Assembly: GCA_028023455.1 (NCBI GenBank)
Contig: JAQFVV010000320.1
Span: forward strand, 496,001-560,000
DNA length: 64,000 bases
DNA from: Epiperipatus broadwayi
Lineage: Eukaryota; Onychophora; Udeonychophora; Euonychophora; Peripatidae
Direction: 5' to 3'
Made by a program: the position numbers and the translations under genes
In this document: positions 24,116 through 36,800 of the stretch, piece by piece
Position numbering within the stretch: the first letter of the stretch is position 1
How the letters are laid out: each line of letters opens with the position of its first letter
The notes under the pieces: generated by a model
The model's input: only the letters and a program-made list of their open reading frames with translations
The model's database searches: none
What the model was told of the DNA's origin: nothing

Positions 24116-24879
24116 TGAAAAATATTATAGTTTGGGAAACTTTATAAAGGAATGTAGAGTTTTAAATTACAGTATTATCAAAAAGATTAAAAATAGGATG
24201 TAAAAATAAACAAAGGATAGCTCATCCAGATATCAATGTAGATGAGGAGAGAGAATGGATCTGTAAAACTAATGATTAACAAACTAATTATAAATGTAAT
24301 AGAGAAGAAATAGTCAAAAGAATTTATAAAAGGGTCATAAGAAAGGAAGAAATTGTTAAATATTTGAATATGCAAGATGATGGAAGAGCAATAACAGTGG
24401 TTGGAATTAAACAAAGTAGTTAAAAATGAAGAGCTTGAGATATTAGCAGTAGGGGAAACCCATCTAAGAGAAAAAGAACCTACACTGAAAAAATTTGCTA
24501 TGTCAGAGTATAAATAGAAAAGAAAAAGAATAAAGGGTAGTAGTATAGGAATTATGTCAAAAACTATTTAAATACTGTAAAGAATCAAGAACATTTGTGG
24601 TTTGAGATAAGATTAGGAAAACAAGAAAGGATTGTGACTATAGTGTATATGGCTACTGGAGGTAGTCAAACTATAATGGAGTGGAACAGCAGAATATATA
24701 AATGCCTAGTTAAGGATATACAGAGTTTTTAAAAAGGGAAAGAAAATAATTATAGGATACAGATAACAAGAATGGGCAGTTTTTTAAAAAAAATTTGTCT
24801 GAGAGTGAATTTTAGCATTGGAAATTTATCAAATATTTATGGGAGGCAATACACATGGTCTAGAAATAATATATTTCAC

Positions 24880-26283
24880 ACAGTATCAAAAATTGGAAAA
24901 AATAAAATAAAAATCTTTATGCTGCTTTTCCACAAAATAATAATCAGAAAATAAATTCTTTACTACAGCTATATAATCAATAATAATTTTATACATAAAA
25001 AGCTTTTTTCAGCACCTGCTTTGGTGCCCTTTTCAAATGTTACTAATCTATTTAATGTTAACTGATTTTTTCTGACATAAAACCATCCAGTGTCCAATAA
25101 TGGAATTAAAACAAACAATAAAATTTTGTGCACTGAAGCTAACGACTGCAAAAGGAAGATAAAAGAAGCGTATTTTGTTATCAACAATAATAATGCAATT
25201 AATAGATGCAACACATGCTTTGTTATCTCCAGAAAATGGACAAGCTGATTAATTTACATATACATTTGCATATATTACCATTTAATAATATCACAACAAT
25301 GATTATTATCTTGGCTATGATTATGAGGGATAATACCTCAAAAGTGCTTAGCCTGAATTAACTTATTTTGATTGTTTGCTACTAACATCTTCTTCAACCA
25401 GCGTTTTGAAGCACTTGTATATACTAAACAATAATAATATAAATAATTAAAACAAATCAGAACCTTCATATATAAATTTAATGATTACAAAATAATTGAC
25501 TATATCATAACAATATGTTAAATAAATATTACATGCATTTTTTATACCATTATACATAACATCTTATATAATTTTCTATTCATTTTTAATCAACCAATTA
25601 TTAACCAATAAAAATTATTAACCTATAAATTTGGTTAATATTTGAATAATTGTATGAATATTTACAAGACTTCTATAAATTTGGTTAATATTTGAATAAT
25701 TGTATGAATATTTATTTATACTTTTATAAATTTGGTTAATAATTGGTTGATTAAAAATGAATGGAAAATTATGTAAGATGATATATATATTTGTATGAAA
25801 AAATGCATGTAATATTTATTTAACATATTGTTATGATATAGTCAATTATTTTGTAATTATTGAATTTATATATGAGGAAATAATAGTATAATATCTTGAG
25901 AAGGTCTCAATGGAGATGAAAGCCAGTTTTGATAAATATTTAAATATAGTTATTAATAGTTGTTTATTTCAATCTTGTTTGATTGATTATTTATTTATGT
26001 ATTTGTGACAACATTATGGACAAATAAATTATATTGGATATTTGACCATTATAGTGATTATATATGAGGGTTTTGTTTTGTTTTAATTATTTATATTATT
26101 AATGTTTGTTTTAATTCCATTATTGGACACTGGATGGTTTTATGTCAGAAATAATTCTTTAACATTAAATAGATTAGTAACATTTGAAAAGGGGACCAAA
26201 GCAGCTGCTAAAAAAAACTTTTTATGTATAAAATTATTATTTATTATATAGCTGTAGTAAAGAATTTATTATTTTCTGATTAT
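24880..26283. mobile_element. 1.4-kb foldback element with 8-bp target duplication
   Basis: TATTTCAC occurs at 24872-24879 and 26284-26291, directly flanking the insert. Outer arms of about 190 bp pair: AATAATAATCAGAAAAT, then CTTTACTACAGCTATATA and CCATCCAGTGTCCAATAATGG at the left, with their reverse complements ending near 26288. Inner arms pair around ATGCATTTTTTATACC / CATGTAATATTTATTT and GGTTGATTAAAAATGAATGG near the centre at about 25670. The arms are not equally long. The left end carries about 55 extra bases outside the inverted repeat, and each arm has private segments. No transposase frame is present. Confidence 0.68.
25625..25740. repeat. tandem repeat at the foldback centre, about 52-bp unit
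   Basis: TATAAATTTGGTTAATATTT followed by GAATAATTGTATGAATATTT is repeated twice and then begins a third time. It forms the loop of the foldback at 24880-26283. Confidence 0.7.
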
Positions 26284-26819
26284 TATTTCACCCAATGGAT
26301 TATGTATTAATAAAGAAAGAGGAAATGAATAAAATATGTAAAATTTAAGTGTTTGATAATGAAGAGAGAGTATGTAACAATGATCATAATTTCTTTATAA
26401 CAGAAATGGTTAATAATGTGATGGAAAATAATAATAAAAGTAGAAAGGATAGTGAAAAATGTGGCTGGAGAATGAATGATACTTGAATATAAGGACTGGT
26501 GTGGTGAAGTAGAAAAAGTGGCAAATAGGAATTTAGATTAAATTATTCAGAATAATATGTGAAAATTAGTAAAGGTATTAAAATGAGGAAAAAATCATAC
26601 AGAGAATATAAATGTGCTATTAAAAATAAAGAAAGTGAAAAAAATGTTAATATTAAATGGGAAAACTATTTTTAAAAAAAGAAATTGGCTAAAATAGATA
26701 ATTGTAGAGGTGAATGAAATTAAATAGTAAATTATTGGATATTAATAAAAGTGGAAGAGATGGTAGTAAAAAAATTTGAAAATACATTAAAAGAAGAAAT
26801 GTAGGGAAGAGAGAAATAG

Positions 26820-28960
26820 TATTACTAGATGATGAGAGAATAGAGTGTAGATCTAGAGAAGAATTAGAGACAATCTTAAAATAAGTATGTAATGGATATA
26901 GGAAAGATGTTGGATGTGAAGAACAGAGTGATAATAAACACAAAAGCATATAGTAATGGAAATATTAGGTTTACAGAAAATGAACTAAATGAGACAGGGA
27001 AGAAATTGAAAAGTGCAAAGATAAGAGGTTTAGATGGATGGGCAGCAGAGTTGGTAATAAATTTAGGACATAAGGCAAAACTAAACCTATTATCATGTTT
27101 TAATAAGATGGCACAGAGAGAGATTTTCCAGATAGTAGGAGTAATACCAGAGTAAGGCTATTATTTAAAGGAAAGGTAATGGTCATAGAAAGTTAAGTAA
27201 TTATAGACTGATACTGGTAACATCAGTGATATATAAAGTTTTCATATATATGGTGGCTGGAAGATTGCAAAATAAATGGAAGAAAATAATATAATGGGAG
27301 TAATGCAAGGAGGTTTTTGATCGGATAGGTGTATAGAGATAGTTTATTTGCAGTTACACTACTTATAGATATGAGTAGAAATACAGGTAGGCAGTTATAT
27401 ATGGTTTTTATAGATATAGAGAAGGCATATGATAGAGTAAATAAAATAGACTATAGGCAAGTTTAGGAATTTTGAGATTAGTTGGAGCTTTAGTGGATCT
27501 TATTAAGGGATTGTATGAAAATTATTATACATATCAATTAGGGAGTATAGAATCAGTTAAAGTTAAAAATGGGGTGGGATTAAGACAAGAATGTCCTGCA
27601 TCACCTATTTTGTTTTTGTTGTATTTGAGAGAAATGGAGAGAGCAATAGAAAGACTAGGAAAAGTGGTAAAGATACCATTAGTAGGTGAAGGGAGTATAT
27701 ATTTTATCGGGTCTTTTATTTGCGAATGATGTCTTCTTGATCACAGAAAGAAGGAACGATATGGAAGTTATACTGAGAACATGCCCAAGGGTGATTAAAG
27801 AGATGGGGGGGGGGGGGTAAATTTAGAGAAGAAAAATCAAAAGTAATGATGATTAATACTGGGGAAAAGAAAGACAAAGAATTTTTATTCGGGGATAAAA
27901 AGTTAAGTATAATGAAAAGGTATAACTATTTGGGAATTGTCTTAAGTAATCAGAAAAATTGTTTGCATGAATAGAAGAAAAATTGATAAATGAAGCAAAG
28001 AAAAAAAAAATTCATAAAAAAATTAACAGTGTTTTTATATAATAAATATAATGTAGCTAGAATTGTATGGAAGGGAGTGGCAGTAGCAGAGTTAACATAT
28101 GGTAATGAAACATTATGTGTTAGTAAAGGGGTATTAAATTACTTAAAAAAAGTACAAAGAAAAGTAGAAAAACATGCATTAGATATAGATGTGGGGGCAG
28201 CAAAGGAGACAATTCAAGGAGAAATGTGAGGCGCAAGTTTTTATATGAGAAATGCAAAAAGTAAAATAAAAATGTTTGGTAGATTGCAGTTTGTGGATAA
28301 TAAGAGAATAACCAACATAGTATTTAATTGAGTTATGGGAAAAAAGCAGTCAACAAGATGGATGAGAAAGGTGGTATGGTTTCAGAAGATTTGGATAATG
28401 AATTTATGTCTGTATACTTATACAAAAGGTGGGATGATTGTGCTAGGGGAATTGTTGAGTGTAATAGTTGCAAGGAATAGAATAGAAGAACAGAGGCATT
28501 AATAAAGAATAGGGAGTTAGAGAGATGGAGAACTAGTATGGAGAGTAAAAAGAGTTTAAATATATATAGAAGAAAACAGAATATTGGATGTGAATTAATT
28601 TATGATAATAGTAAGAAAAGTAGTTTACTGTTTAAGGCTCAAACAGGATTTTTAGCTACAAGGAAATATACACATAAATGGAAAAATGTGGGTGGTTTAG
28701 TCTGAAAGTTGTGTAAGGAGACATAGAAAATATTAGGCATCTGTTAATTGAATGTAAATACTTGCAAGAAGAAAGGTACAAGTAATAAAGTTGTGAAAAA
28801 ATAAATATAATGAGAAAATAAATATAAACAAAGTGATTAAACAGAAATTGTGTTCTTTTATGCTGGGTTTGGAAAAAGATATGGGGATTTATAAATAAAG
28901 GTGATGAAGTTGACAAAGATTATGTTATGGAAATGGGATGGAGCAGGATAAAGAAGAATA
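26820..28960 (+). pseudogene. LINE ORF2 reverse transcriptase and C-terminal domain, broken
   Basis: Blocks in order on the plus strand, across several frames: LDDERIECRSREEL; NELNETGKKLKSAKIRGLDG (finger); LLSCFNKMAQREIF; KLSNYRLILVTSVIYKVF; LFAVTLLIDMSRNTGRQLY and MVFIDIEKAYDRVN with the motif A Asp near 27413; GVGLRQECPASPILF (template grip); FANDVFLITERRNDMEV, where the expected A-D-D box reads A-N-D; YNYLGIVLS; and LTYGNETLCV. After 28230 come FGRLQFVDNKR, LLFKAQTGFLATRKY and HLLIECKYLQEER, the C-terminal block that precedes the Cys/His residues of CR1/L2-type proteins. A 13-G run at 27805-27817 shifts the frame. The loss of one catalytic Asp and many stops make it inactive. Confidence 0.75.
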
Positions 28961-29299
28961 TGGGACAAACTTAGGGTGAGGAATGGAAAGGGAAGCTAAA
29001 GTGGCTAACAATTTCTCTGAGCATAGAAGCTGAGAGATTCCTGACTCCAAAAAAGCAGAAGTCACAGTGCATCTCATATCATTTCAAAATCATATGAATA
29101 TTCATGTTTTCACATGTTTAAGCTAACATATGTAAATTTTAAGCTGATAAAGTTAGTTATTAACTATTGAGAAAATAGTAAATATCCTTGCATATGCTTT
29201 GGTGTAAAAATGGGTGATTGAAATTTTGAGTAACATATTAATATCAAATTTTGTGTATAAATTGGCAAATATGCTAGTGAAATATTATAACTGTTGCAA

Positions 29300-30262
29300 G
29301 TGAAATAGGGTGAAAATGATATAAAGAAATCAAATGGGTTTTAGTGACATAAGAGGCTCAAAGATGGACAAGAAGATGTGAAGGATGCCTCCAGAAGCTA
29401 AGCCATAAACAATGACTGACAGTAATATTAACAAAATGTTAGGTGCAATATAATCCATCAGATGATTAAATGTGAGATCGATAGCTAGAGTATTTCAAAT
29501 GAATTGAAAAATAATTAGGTTAATTTTAAATAAAGATATGGCATGAGAAAGATTTCTATGAGGTTTGTGTCTTGGGTCTTGAAATATGAATAGAAACAGC
29601 ATCAGATTGATATCGCAATCATTCTTTCTTCAAATATGCATCTGCTTCCAAGAGTAATTTATGGATAATGAAACTTGGTGTTTCCAGCATGAACCAGAAA
29701 TAAAACATCAGAGCATGCAATGGAAATTCCCATATTTACCACACCTTAAAAAAACATGCATGTTGTGCTCACAGTTTAAGACTATGCTGATGTAATAGTC
29801 CATCAAGAATTTATTGAGCAGGGACAAACAATGAACCAACAAGGTTATTTAAAAGTACTTCAGAGATTACAAGATTCTCTTCAAAGAAAAAGACCCAATT
29901 TGTGGCATAGCAAGCAGAATCATTCTTCATAACAATGTGCCAAATGATACAGCAATCATTGTGAAAGATTTTTTAGCCAAAAAATCAATTACACAACTAG
30001 CCATCCTATCTATTCACTTGATTTAGCTTCCTGTGATTTTTGGTTATTTTCAAAATTAAAAACTGCCCTGAAAGGATGAAGATTTTCTACTATAACTGAT
30101 ATCCAAAAGAAAAGTGAGTCAGCCATTTTAATCAGTGTATAGATGCACAAGGGCACTACTTTGAAGGTGACAGTATCCACTAGTGTATACTTCCACATGT
30201 ATATTTTGTAAAGGTGCATTCTGGGAACAATCTTTTCAATATTTTTTTCCAATTATTAACCT
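29300..30262 (+). pseudogene. mariner-type transposase relic
   Basis: Plus-strand translations in several frames follow a mariner (IS630/Tc1) transposase in order: a DSNINKMLGAI-like helix-turn-helix region near 29420; NETWCFQHEPEIKHQSMQW near 29680, where the first catalytic Asp of D-E-T-W appears as Asn; LHNNVPNDTA near 29930 in place of H-D-N-A-P-x-H-T-A; IHLI*LPVIFGYF-like Y-S-P-D-L-A-P-x-D-F near 30015; and a C-terminal CIDAQGHYFEGDS block near 30140-30175. Length and order fit the family's roughly 340 residues. Many stops and frameshifts show it is long dead. Terminal inverted repeats were not located with confidence. Confidence 0.68.
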
Positions 30263-31714
30263 AAAATAAAAATACTTCTATGATAAATATCTTGAATAAT
30301 AATAAACAAAAAATATCGATGAATAATAATAACCAGGGCTAGCAGGAGCATGTCTATATAGCTTCCATTACAAGAAGTGCCAAGCAAGAGAGACATTGCT
30401 TCAAAACATTTTGATCATAAAATATATCATCATTAAAAAATAAAGTATTCTAAATTATTTTCATTAATTATACAATGCCCTATAAATTTATATACACTTA
30501 GGAACACTGAACTTCTATGAAATCTTAGCAACAATTGATAACAGAAAAAAATAATAAGCTGTCTGTAAATAAAGTAATACTGTTAATACAATAAACTTGA
30601 TAGTGATAATACAATAAATATTTACAAAGGAGTCATTTCACAATAGAAACTTATAAATCTTGACTCAATAATAATTAAAAATGATGTTTGCATTGAATCA
30701 GCTATAAAGAAAATTATTAAAAGTGGCTCTGAAGAAGACTGCAGGACAGTCAAATGTAAGATTGTGTATGCATACAGGTATAATAAAAGGTTTTTGCTAA
30801 AAAGTGTTCAAAGTAGTGGATAAACTGTATTTCTCACTTTGTTAATATAAAATCAAGGGGGTGGAGATTTATGAAAAAAATCTATTTCAAATGAAATTTC
30901 ATATTATTTATTCTAATATCACTAAAATGTGCAACATATCCTATTTGACATTTTTTTAAAAGAATTATGCATAGCTATTTTTCAGATATGAGCTGAACAA
31001 CTTAGCACATCCTTGTGTATGCATATATTTATAATTAGATATTGTTCCAGAATTATAGCTTACCATTCAAAGTTATAGTTATAAAGCACAAGTGTTACTG
31101 GATTTAATTGCAATCTAATGGGCATTAATAAAAAATATGTTATAAAACCATAAATTTGATTGGTTATATAATTATAAAACTATAATGGCTGTTATGCTTT
31201 GAAAGTGTTAACACATTTTCAATCTTGCATCAAACAACAAAAACTGAAATTTTTAAATCCAAAATTAGATAGTCTTTATTTCATCTAATTATTTTAAACT
31301 ATTATATTTCTAATTTATAAAGTAGAATAATTTTTGATTGAATGTATTATAATTACAATTTTTTTTAATTATATAAAATATAAATAGAACCCCTTTTTTT
31401 TTTGTTTGTTTGTTTGGAGAAACTATTGATTTTATTTCCTAATGTTATGAGTTTTCATTGCTTATTTTTGTAATAAAAAATATGATATAAAAAATATTAT
31501 TTTATGATGAAGCTTTGATACCAGCATTCATTAAAGCTTAGAATTTAGCTCTAAATTTATTTATTTTAAGTTTTTTTAAAAAAAACTTAAATTCTAACAA
31601 TATCTCAGACTGGTAATGTTTTTGAAAAGCATTTTGACAGAAAAAAAAAGTGATATCAAATGCTTCTCAAGACAATATTGTATCAAATGCCAATTGATAA
31701 TAAGAGGATATGTC
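30263..31714. other. AT-rich DNA with one short dispersed repeat
   Basis: Apart from the repeat at 30720-30840, no coding or structural feature is supported here. Confidence 0.5.
30720..30840 (+). repeat. dispersed repeat with GGCTCTGAAGAAGACTGCAG, copy 1
   Basis: About 110 bp shared with 34320-34435: GGCTCTGAAGAAGACTGCAG, then ACAGTCAAA, AAGATTGT, AATAAAA and TTTTTGCTAAAA, GTTCAAAGTA and TGGATAAA. The CTGAAGAA...AATAAA layout recalls the 3' region of Penelope-like elements and the tail at 45044-45150, so it may be a Penelope-like terminal fragment. Confidence 0.5.
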
Positions 31715-31935
31715 GAAATACTGTATATATAGGCCCATTCTGTGGGTTTGTGCCATCTGAGTGCAAAATTATATTGCCACCCTTCCAAACAAATCATAAT
31801 AATAATAAATTGAAATTTTCATAAAACATATAAAAATGTATTATGAAAAAGCAATATATATATCCCTACAGTGTCCACCCAGGTACATTGCACCCTCTGC
31901 ACCCCAGCACAGAATGGGCCTGGCTGTATATACTA
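31715..31935. repeat. foldback repeat, family G
   Basis: ACTGTATATATAGGCCCATTC at about 31722 pairs with GAATGGGCCTGGCTGTATATA at about 31915. Inside, GTGCCATCTGAGTGCAAAATTATAT and the right arm's CACCCTCTGCACC pair less well. Noncoding and about 220 bp long. Confidence 0.5.
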
Positions 31936-34319
31936 TGTCAATAAAGAATTCCTAAACAAATTTTTTAAATGAAGTTGACCAATCTCATGGTTCCTTACTT
32001 TCCAAATATTCTATCTTTTGGGATAGTATTTCAGATTCAAGAATAGTATAATAAAATATGAAAACAAACTGTTGAAAAACTAGATCTTATATGCCTCAGT
32101 TATATTGCAGATTACATATTACATGTACATGTAAAATATGTTATAATTCTCTTCTTCATCAATTTTTATTGATCATGTTACATTTTTTAAATTTTTCGTG
32201 TTACTAAGCTTATTTTTGGCTGCAATTATTTCTATCTAATTTTATATTACAAGCACCAAACACACTGATTATATGTCATAAATAAAGCGATGAGTTTATA
32301 AACTATTGTTTTGTAGTATCTAAAATATCATAGCTGTATTGTGTGCATATATATACTTTAAAATCTATGATTTATATTTATAATTACACACCCATAGATA
32401 TAAACTCTCGAAAAATTATATTGGTAGTTTTAAAATGGATTTTGATATATCCAGGTCTCTTCAAGTAAGTCTATTTCCCCTAACGTCACATATCTTTGTT
32501 TTGTATTTACATATGTACTTTACATTTCTAATTTTTTATTGTTTTTAAAAAAATTAATGAAATTTAAAATTTTTATTTACAATTCGAACTTATATTTTTT
32601 TAAATGTACTTTACATAAAAGTTAATTTATAAATTAAAATGATATAAATTTAATTTACAAATGACTACTTTTAACAAGCATTTGACTCATAATAATCATA
32701 TTTTAATGAATGCATAGATATTTATTAATCACACTTTGAAAATTATTATATTTCTTTATCTTAGATAAAAGCCTTGCTTTAAGGCTGCTGATAGGTCTTT
32801 AATATTCTTTAAATAGGTGAATGAACTCCCCATTCTTTAATTTTTTACGCATGCGCCAGCATCTAGAAACTCTAATCAACGTTCACTTACAACACTTTTA
32901 GACTTAATATGGTAATAAAAATATTGTGCATATATGTGAGAAATTAAACAAGTATAATACTAATAATGATTTCCTTTAATTATACGCTCAACAATTCTGA
33001 CTTCAGCAAGCTGTGTGTGTGTATGTACGTATTATCAAAAAACTCTTCTCCAATTTTTATTCTTTATCATTTTCTCCACCGTTCCTTGCACTTGGACTGA
33101 TCTTATTTGTTTGCTAGTGGAAGCTAATCTTTTGACTATTATATTAATCTATATTTTTTTTAAAAAAAAAAAAGATTATTTTTAAAAACAATCTCAAAAT
33201 TAGATTAGTTTTTAGAATGAGAAAAAATTAGAAAGTTCTTTTAATAGAAGTATAAAAAATAAGAGAAACAATCAGGGGGAAAAAAGATAGTAGACCAAAA
33301 AATGGTGGTGTTTATTTTAAAATGGAAATGTTGAATGACTGCGTGGAATTTGGAGAAAATTAATCATTATACACATTTTGAAATTGTATCACAGTTTTTT
33401 GAAAGTCACTAACCTTTGTATTTATTACTTAAGTAAAAATTCAAATTAAAACCGGAAATAGTTTTACAGTTATCGCGAAAATATTTAATTTAGTAATATG
33501 AGCATAAAATAATGTTTCACCAATTTCTGGAACGATTGGGAGTGATTACAAAATAGGGTTTCCCCCGCCTGCTCAAGTTTTAAAAAAACGTCAATCAGTT
33601 GAAAAGAGAAAAAATACGACTCTTGATTAATTAAAAGGAATGAGGATATAGTATGTATTTGCATATTTTCATTTAACATTCAAAATCACGTCTCTCTCCT
33701 GATAAAATTTATATTTGAATAGAAAGTTATATATAAATCTCATTTAAGGTTTCCAGATTGCGAAATATTACATTTTATAATTATCATCGCTCTTAGTTTA
33801 TACCGTTGCTTACTTTATTAATAATTTATGTCTTTTTATTTTAAAAAAAAATAGATATTATTATTACATAGGAGAATTAATGACCACCTTAAATCATTAG
33901 TATTTTTTTTTTTTAATCATTAGTATATTCAGAAATTGAACAAAATAACAAGAATACTTGCTATATTAATGCTATATTTTTGATATCTCCCACCATAAAA
34001 TAGAAATACAATATATGCCATTACATTTTTTTTTCTTTTATTGATGGATACTAAGATGATGGGAGTATTAGACAGAAAGTTTTAAAAGATTATATTTAAA
34101 AAAATGTCAGATTTGACTGAATTAAAGATTTGAATTGTTAAAGCTTGCTATGTTTGGACAATAGAAACTAAAACTGCTTTAAAATATTACCAAATTTACC
34201 ACTTACTTTATTTTGCTATAATGTCTTATATCAATGCAATTTATCAACTGCTTTCAACACTTTTTAGCAAAAAAAATTTATTGTACCTATATGCATACAC
34301 AATCTTATATTTAAAAAAT
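31936..34319. other. AT-rich DNA without a supported gene
   Basis: No gene or repeat family was recognised. The minus-strand frame at 33485-33679 has no recognised motif. A short GC-richer patch, ACGCATGCGCCAGCATC at about 32848, is isolated. Confidence 0.45.
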
Positions 34320-34435
34320 TTAAGTAAAATTGGCTCTGAAGAAGACTGCAGAACAGTCAAAATATAAGATTGTATATATATGTACAATAAAACTTTTTGC
34401 TAAAACATGTTCAAAGTAATGGATAAATTGGATTT
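34320..34435 (+). repeat. dispersed repeat with GGCTCTGAAGAAGACTGCAG, copy 2
   Basis: This is the second copy of the repeat at 30720-30840, in the same orientation and with the same succession of blocks. Just upstream (34240-34310) lies an inverted scrap containing TTTTTAGC and CATACACAATCTTATAT, giving a partial hairpin. Confidence 0.5.
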
Positions 34436-35048
34436 ATATATAACTGCTTAAGCACTTTCATGTTTCAAAATCAACAGTTTCAAAACTGACGAAACAAATT
34501 TGCTAAAAGTGTGAGAATTAAAAAGTAAAAGGATAGAATCAACTGTGAATAAAATTCAAATGGGGGAATAGTGAACATTGTGAAGAACTATAGCCAAAAA
34601 AAATTACATAAATATTATTGTAGAAAGGTCAGAAAAATTTAAAGATTCTAATGCTTATCAAAATCATCCATTATTAGTTTTGAATTTATGGCCAAGAAAA
34701 TACTTTTTGGTGTGAATGCTATGTGGAAACTGATTTTATTTTTTATCATAAGAATTGAGCAATAGATGACTGTAAGAAAAAGATGCCTATCAACAAGATT
34801 ATACTTTCCAATTATGAAGTATAATTATTTTCATTTTTGAAACCACATTTATGAAGTTCATTTGGCCTAATCTCTATTCTTAATGGATGCATCGGACCTG
34901 CAGCTTACCATGCTTCCTTGAAATAAGACCGGGTCTTATATTAATTTTTGCTCTAAAATTTACCATAGAGCTTATTTATTTTCAGGTGATATCTTATTTT
35001 TTCATATACAAAAATCTATATTTATTCAAGTACAAAAATATAGCCAAT
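34436..35048. other. AT-rich DNA without a recognised feature
   Basis: Short chance frames only, for example 34887-35087; nothing recognised. Confidence 0.45.
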
Positions 35049-35325
35049 AAACATCACATGATCACCATTTCTTATGTTTGCTCATAACTATTATTAAAAC
35101 AGGCAAAACTCTCTATACATATTGCCACTCAGTGCAAGTCAGAGTATTCAATGGATGCCAGAAGGCTTATGCATAAAATCTCCATCTAGTGTCTACTCAT
35201 CTAATCTGGGAATATTGGATGAGTAGGCACTAGATGGGATTTTGTGCATAAGCCTTCTGGCATCCATTGATTACTCTGACTTGCACTGAATGGCAATATA
35301 TAGAGAGTTTTGCCTGTTTATTTTA
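35049..35325. repeat. foldback family A, near-perfect hairpin
   Basis: This is the cleanest copy. Left arm: AACATCACATGATCACCATT, CAGGCAAAACTCTCTATACA, ATTGCCACTCAGTGCAAG, ATGGATGCCAGAAGGC, ATAAAATCTCCATCTAG. The right arm is its reverse complement from GGATGAGTAGGCACTAGATG to GAGAGTTTTGCCTG. The loop is only about 15 bp. The overlapping plus-strand frames at 35267-35518 are not genes. Confidence 0.75.
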
Positions 35326-36549
35326 CAAATATGTACAGAAAGCTGTAAGATTCTTACCCCCCTCCCCCAATTACTTTCTTGTATTAGCTGGAATAGCTCT
35401 CATTTTGCTCTCATCTTATTTGGCAATCAGAATATTATTTCATTTGAATTTACCATTAAATCAAGTAAGAAAAATGATGATTACAGTTAAGAATAGTTTG
35501 TCCACACAAAAGCAATAACAAAAAAAAATGCAAGCACATAAATTCAGAAAAATGTTTTTATATTCTTTTTTAAAACTTTTCTTTAGAAACAAAATTGATG
35601 ATTTTAACTTAAACTAAACACTGATTATTAAAATCACTTTCATTATTTATAATCTTTTAAGAGGAGAAAAAATATTTAAGAAATCAAATAATTTTTCTTT
35701 TAATTGGAATATTTAAAAGCTACTACAATAGAACTCTATAACCAAATCAAGCATTATTCTAAATCTAATTATTAAATAAATACTAAAAATATATAAATCA
35801 AATTATAAATTGTCTCTTATACTGACTTGTTGTAGATAAATTGTTTTTCTATACAGGTAGAATTACGTTTGTCCAAAATGATTGATGGGAAAATACAAAA
35901 GAACTATAATATTTATGTTAACATGTATTTAAAGCATTAATGTCAATAATATTATTTATTTATACAAACATTTATTTATAACTCAGTATGTCCTTCATGT
36001 GTTTCAATGGGCTGATGATCTTAACTAGGGCGTATATTTGGAGTAGGACATATTATAAGCATCCTAAAAAATCATGCTAGGGTTTATTTTCTGGTTAGAT
36101 CTTATTTTCAGAAAACACAGTATTTGAACATTTTAAAGAATGAGTTGATTTTGTATTGGAAACATTGTTTCCAGACAAAATGATATTTTTTAAAATGTTT
36201 AATAATAAAATTAATACAACTCCCACTGTCAATGGCTTCAGGAAAATAAGGATGTTACATACTTTTCATACCTATCCTAATTTTCTAATAAATCATACAA
36301 TATATAATATAAAATAAAATATTATATAATAGCAATAATTGTATATGTATTTATTATAAAGAAAAACTCAGAAAAGCTTTTTTCGACAAATATTTTTTAC
36401 TCTTGAAAATGTGATGTAAACTATTTTAAAACTTTGGTTCACATTCCATTTTTGATGACAATTTTCTAATGTATACCACTGAGTTTGAATATATTATTTT
36501 TGAATAATGAGTAAGAAAATAATATATATCAATGACATTTTAAGTCAAT
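35326..36549. other. AT-rich DNA without a recognised feature
   Basis: The spacer between two family A foldbacks. Nothing supported. Confidence 0.5.
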
Positions 36550-36800
36550 AAACATCACATGATCACCATTTCTTATTCTTGCTTATAACTGTTATTAAAA
36601 CAGGAAAAACTCACTATACGTATTGCCACTCACTGCAAGCTAGAGTGACGAAGGCCACAAGCCAGAAACTAATCTGGGAATATTGGATGAGTAGGCACTA
36701 GTTGGGGATTTTATGCACAAGCCTTCTGGCATCCATTGATTACTCTAACTTGCAGTGAGTGGTAATACCTATAGTGAGTTTTTGCCTGTTTTAATCAATG
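36550..36800. repeat. foldback family A, short form
   Basis: Almost the same left end as the copy at 35049 (AACATCACATGATCACCATT), 1.5 kb away, and the same right arm (GGGAATATTGGATGAGTAGG, CTTCTGGCATCCATTGATTA, TGCAGTGAGTGG). Part of the left arm is deleted, which replaces the perfect hairpin by GACGAAGGCCACAAGCC. Confidence 0.65.

Larger units (their letters stand above)
24360..26470 (+). pseudogene. LINE ORF2 APE-type endonuclease, interrupted
   Basis: The start of the endonuclease is seen as KNEELEILAVGETHLREKEP (about 24420-24480), the E-T-H/W-L block with the catalytic Glu. LWFEIRLGKQERIVTIVYMA (about 24595-24655) and GRQYTWSRNN (about 24843-24870) follow. The 1.4-kb foldback then intervenes. 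At 26292 the frame resumes with MDYVLIKKEEM and, further on, NNDHNFF, the I-D-Y-V-L and S-D-H block that ends APE nucleases. The reading frame is continuous across the site if the foldback and one copy of the 8-bp repeat are set aside. This enzyme nicks target DNA to prime reverse transcription. Several frameshifts and stops are present. Confidence 0.72.
22086..28990 (+). mobile_element. CR1/L2-like LINE, decayed, split by two insertions
   Basis: The plus strand reads in order: a Cys-rich PHD-like finger, a charged coiled-coil-like stretch and an SGNH esterase (ORF1), then an APE-type endonuclease, reverse transcriptase and a C-terminal Cys/His-type block (ORF2). That order is known from CR1/L2-group LINEs. 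Two later elements interrupt it: a hAT at 22238-23407 in the PHD finger and a foldback at 24880-26283 in the endonuclease. Without them the remaining element is about 4.3 kb. Frameshifts and stops are frequent. The 5' limit is uncertain and may reach back to about 21.6 kb; the 3' limit is near 28990. Confidence 0.78.

Noticed and set aside
35267-35518. Two overlapping plus-strand frames that look membrane-like
   Set aside because: They start inside the arm of a foldback repeat and overlap each other in different frames.
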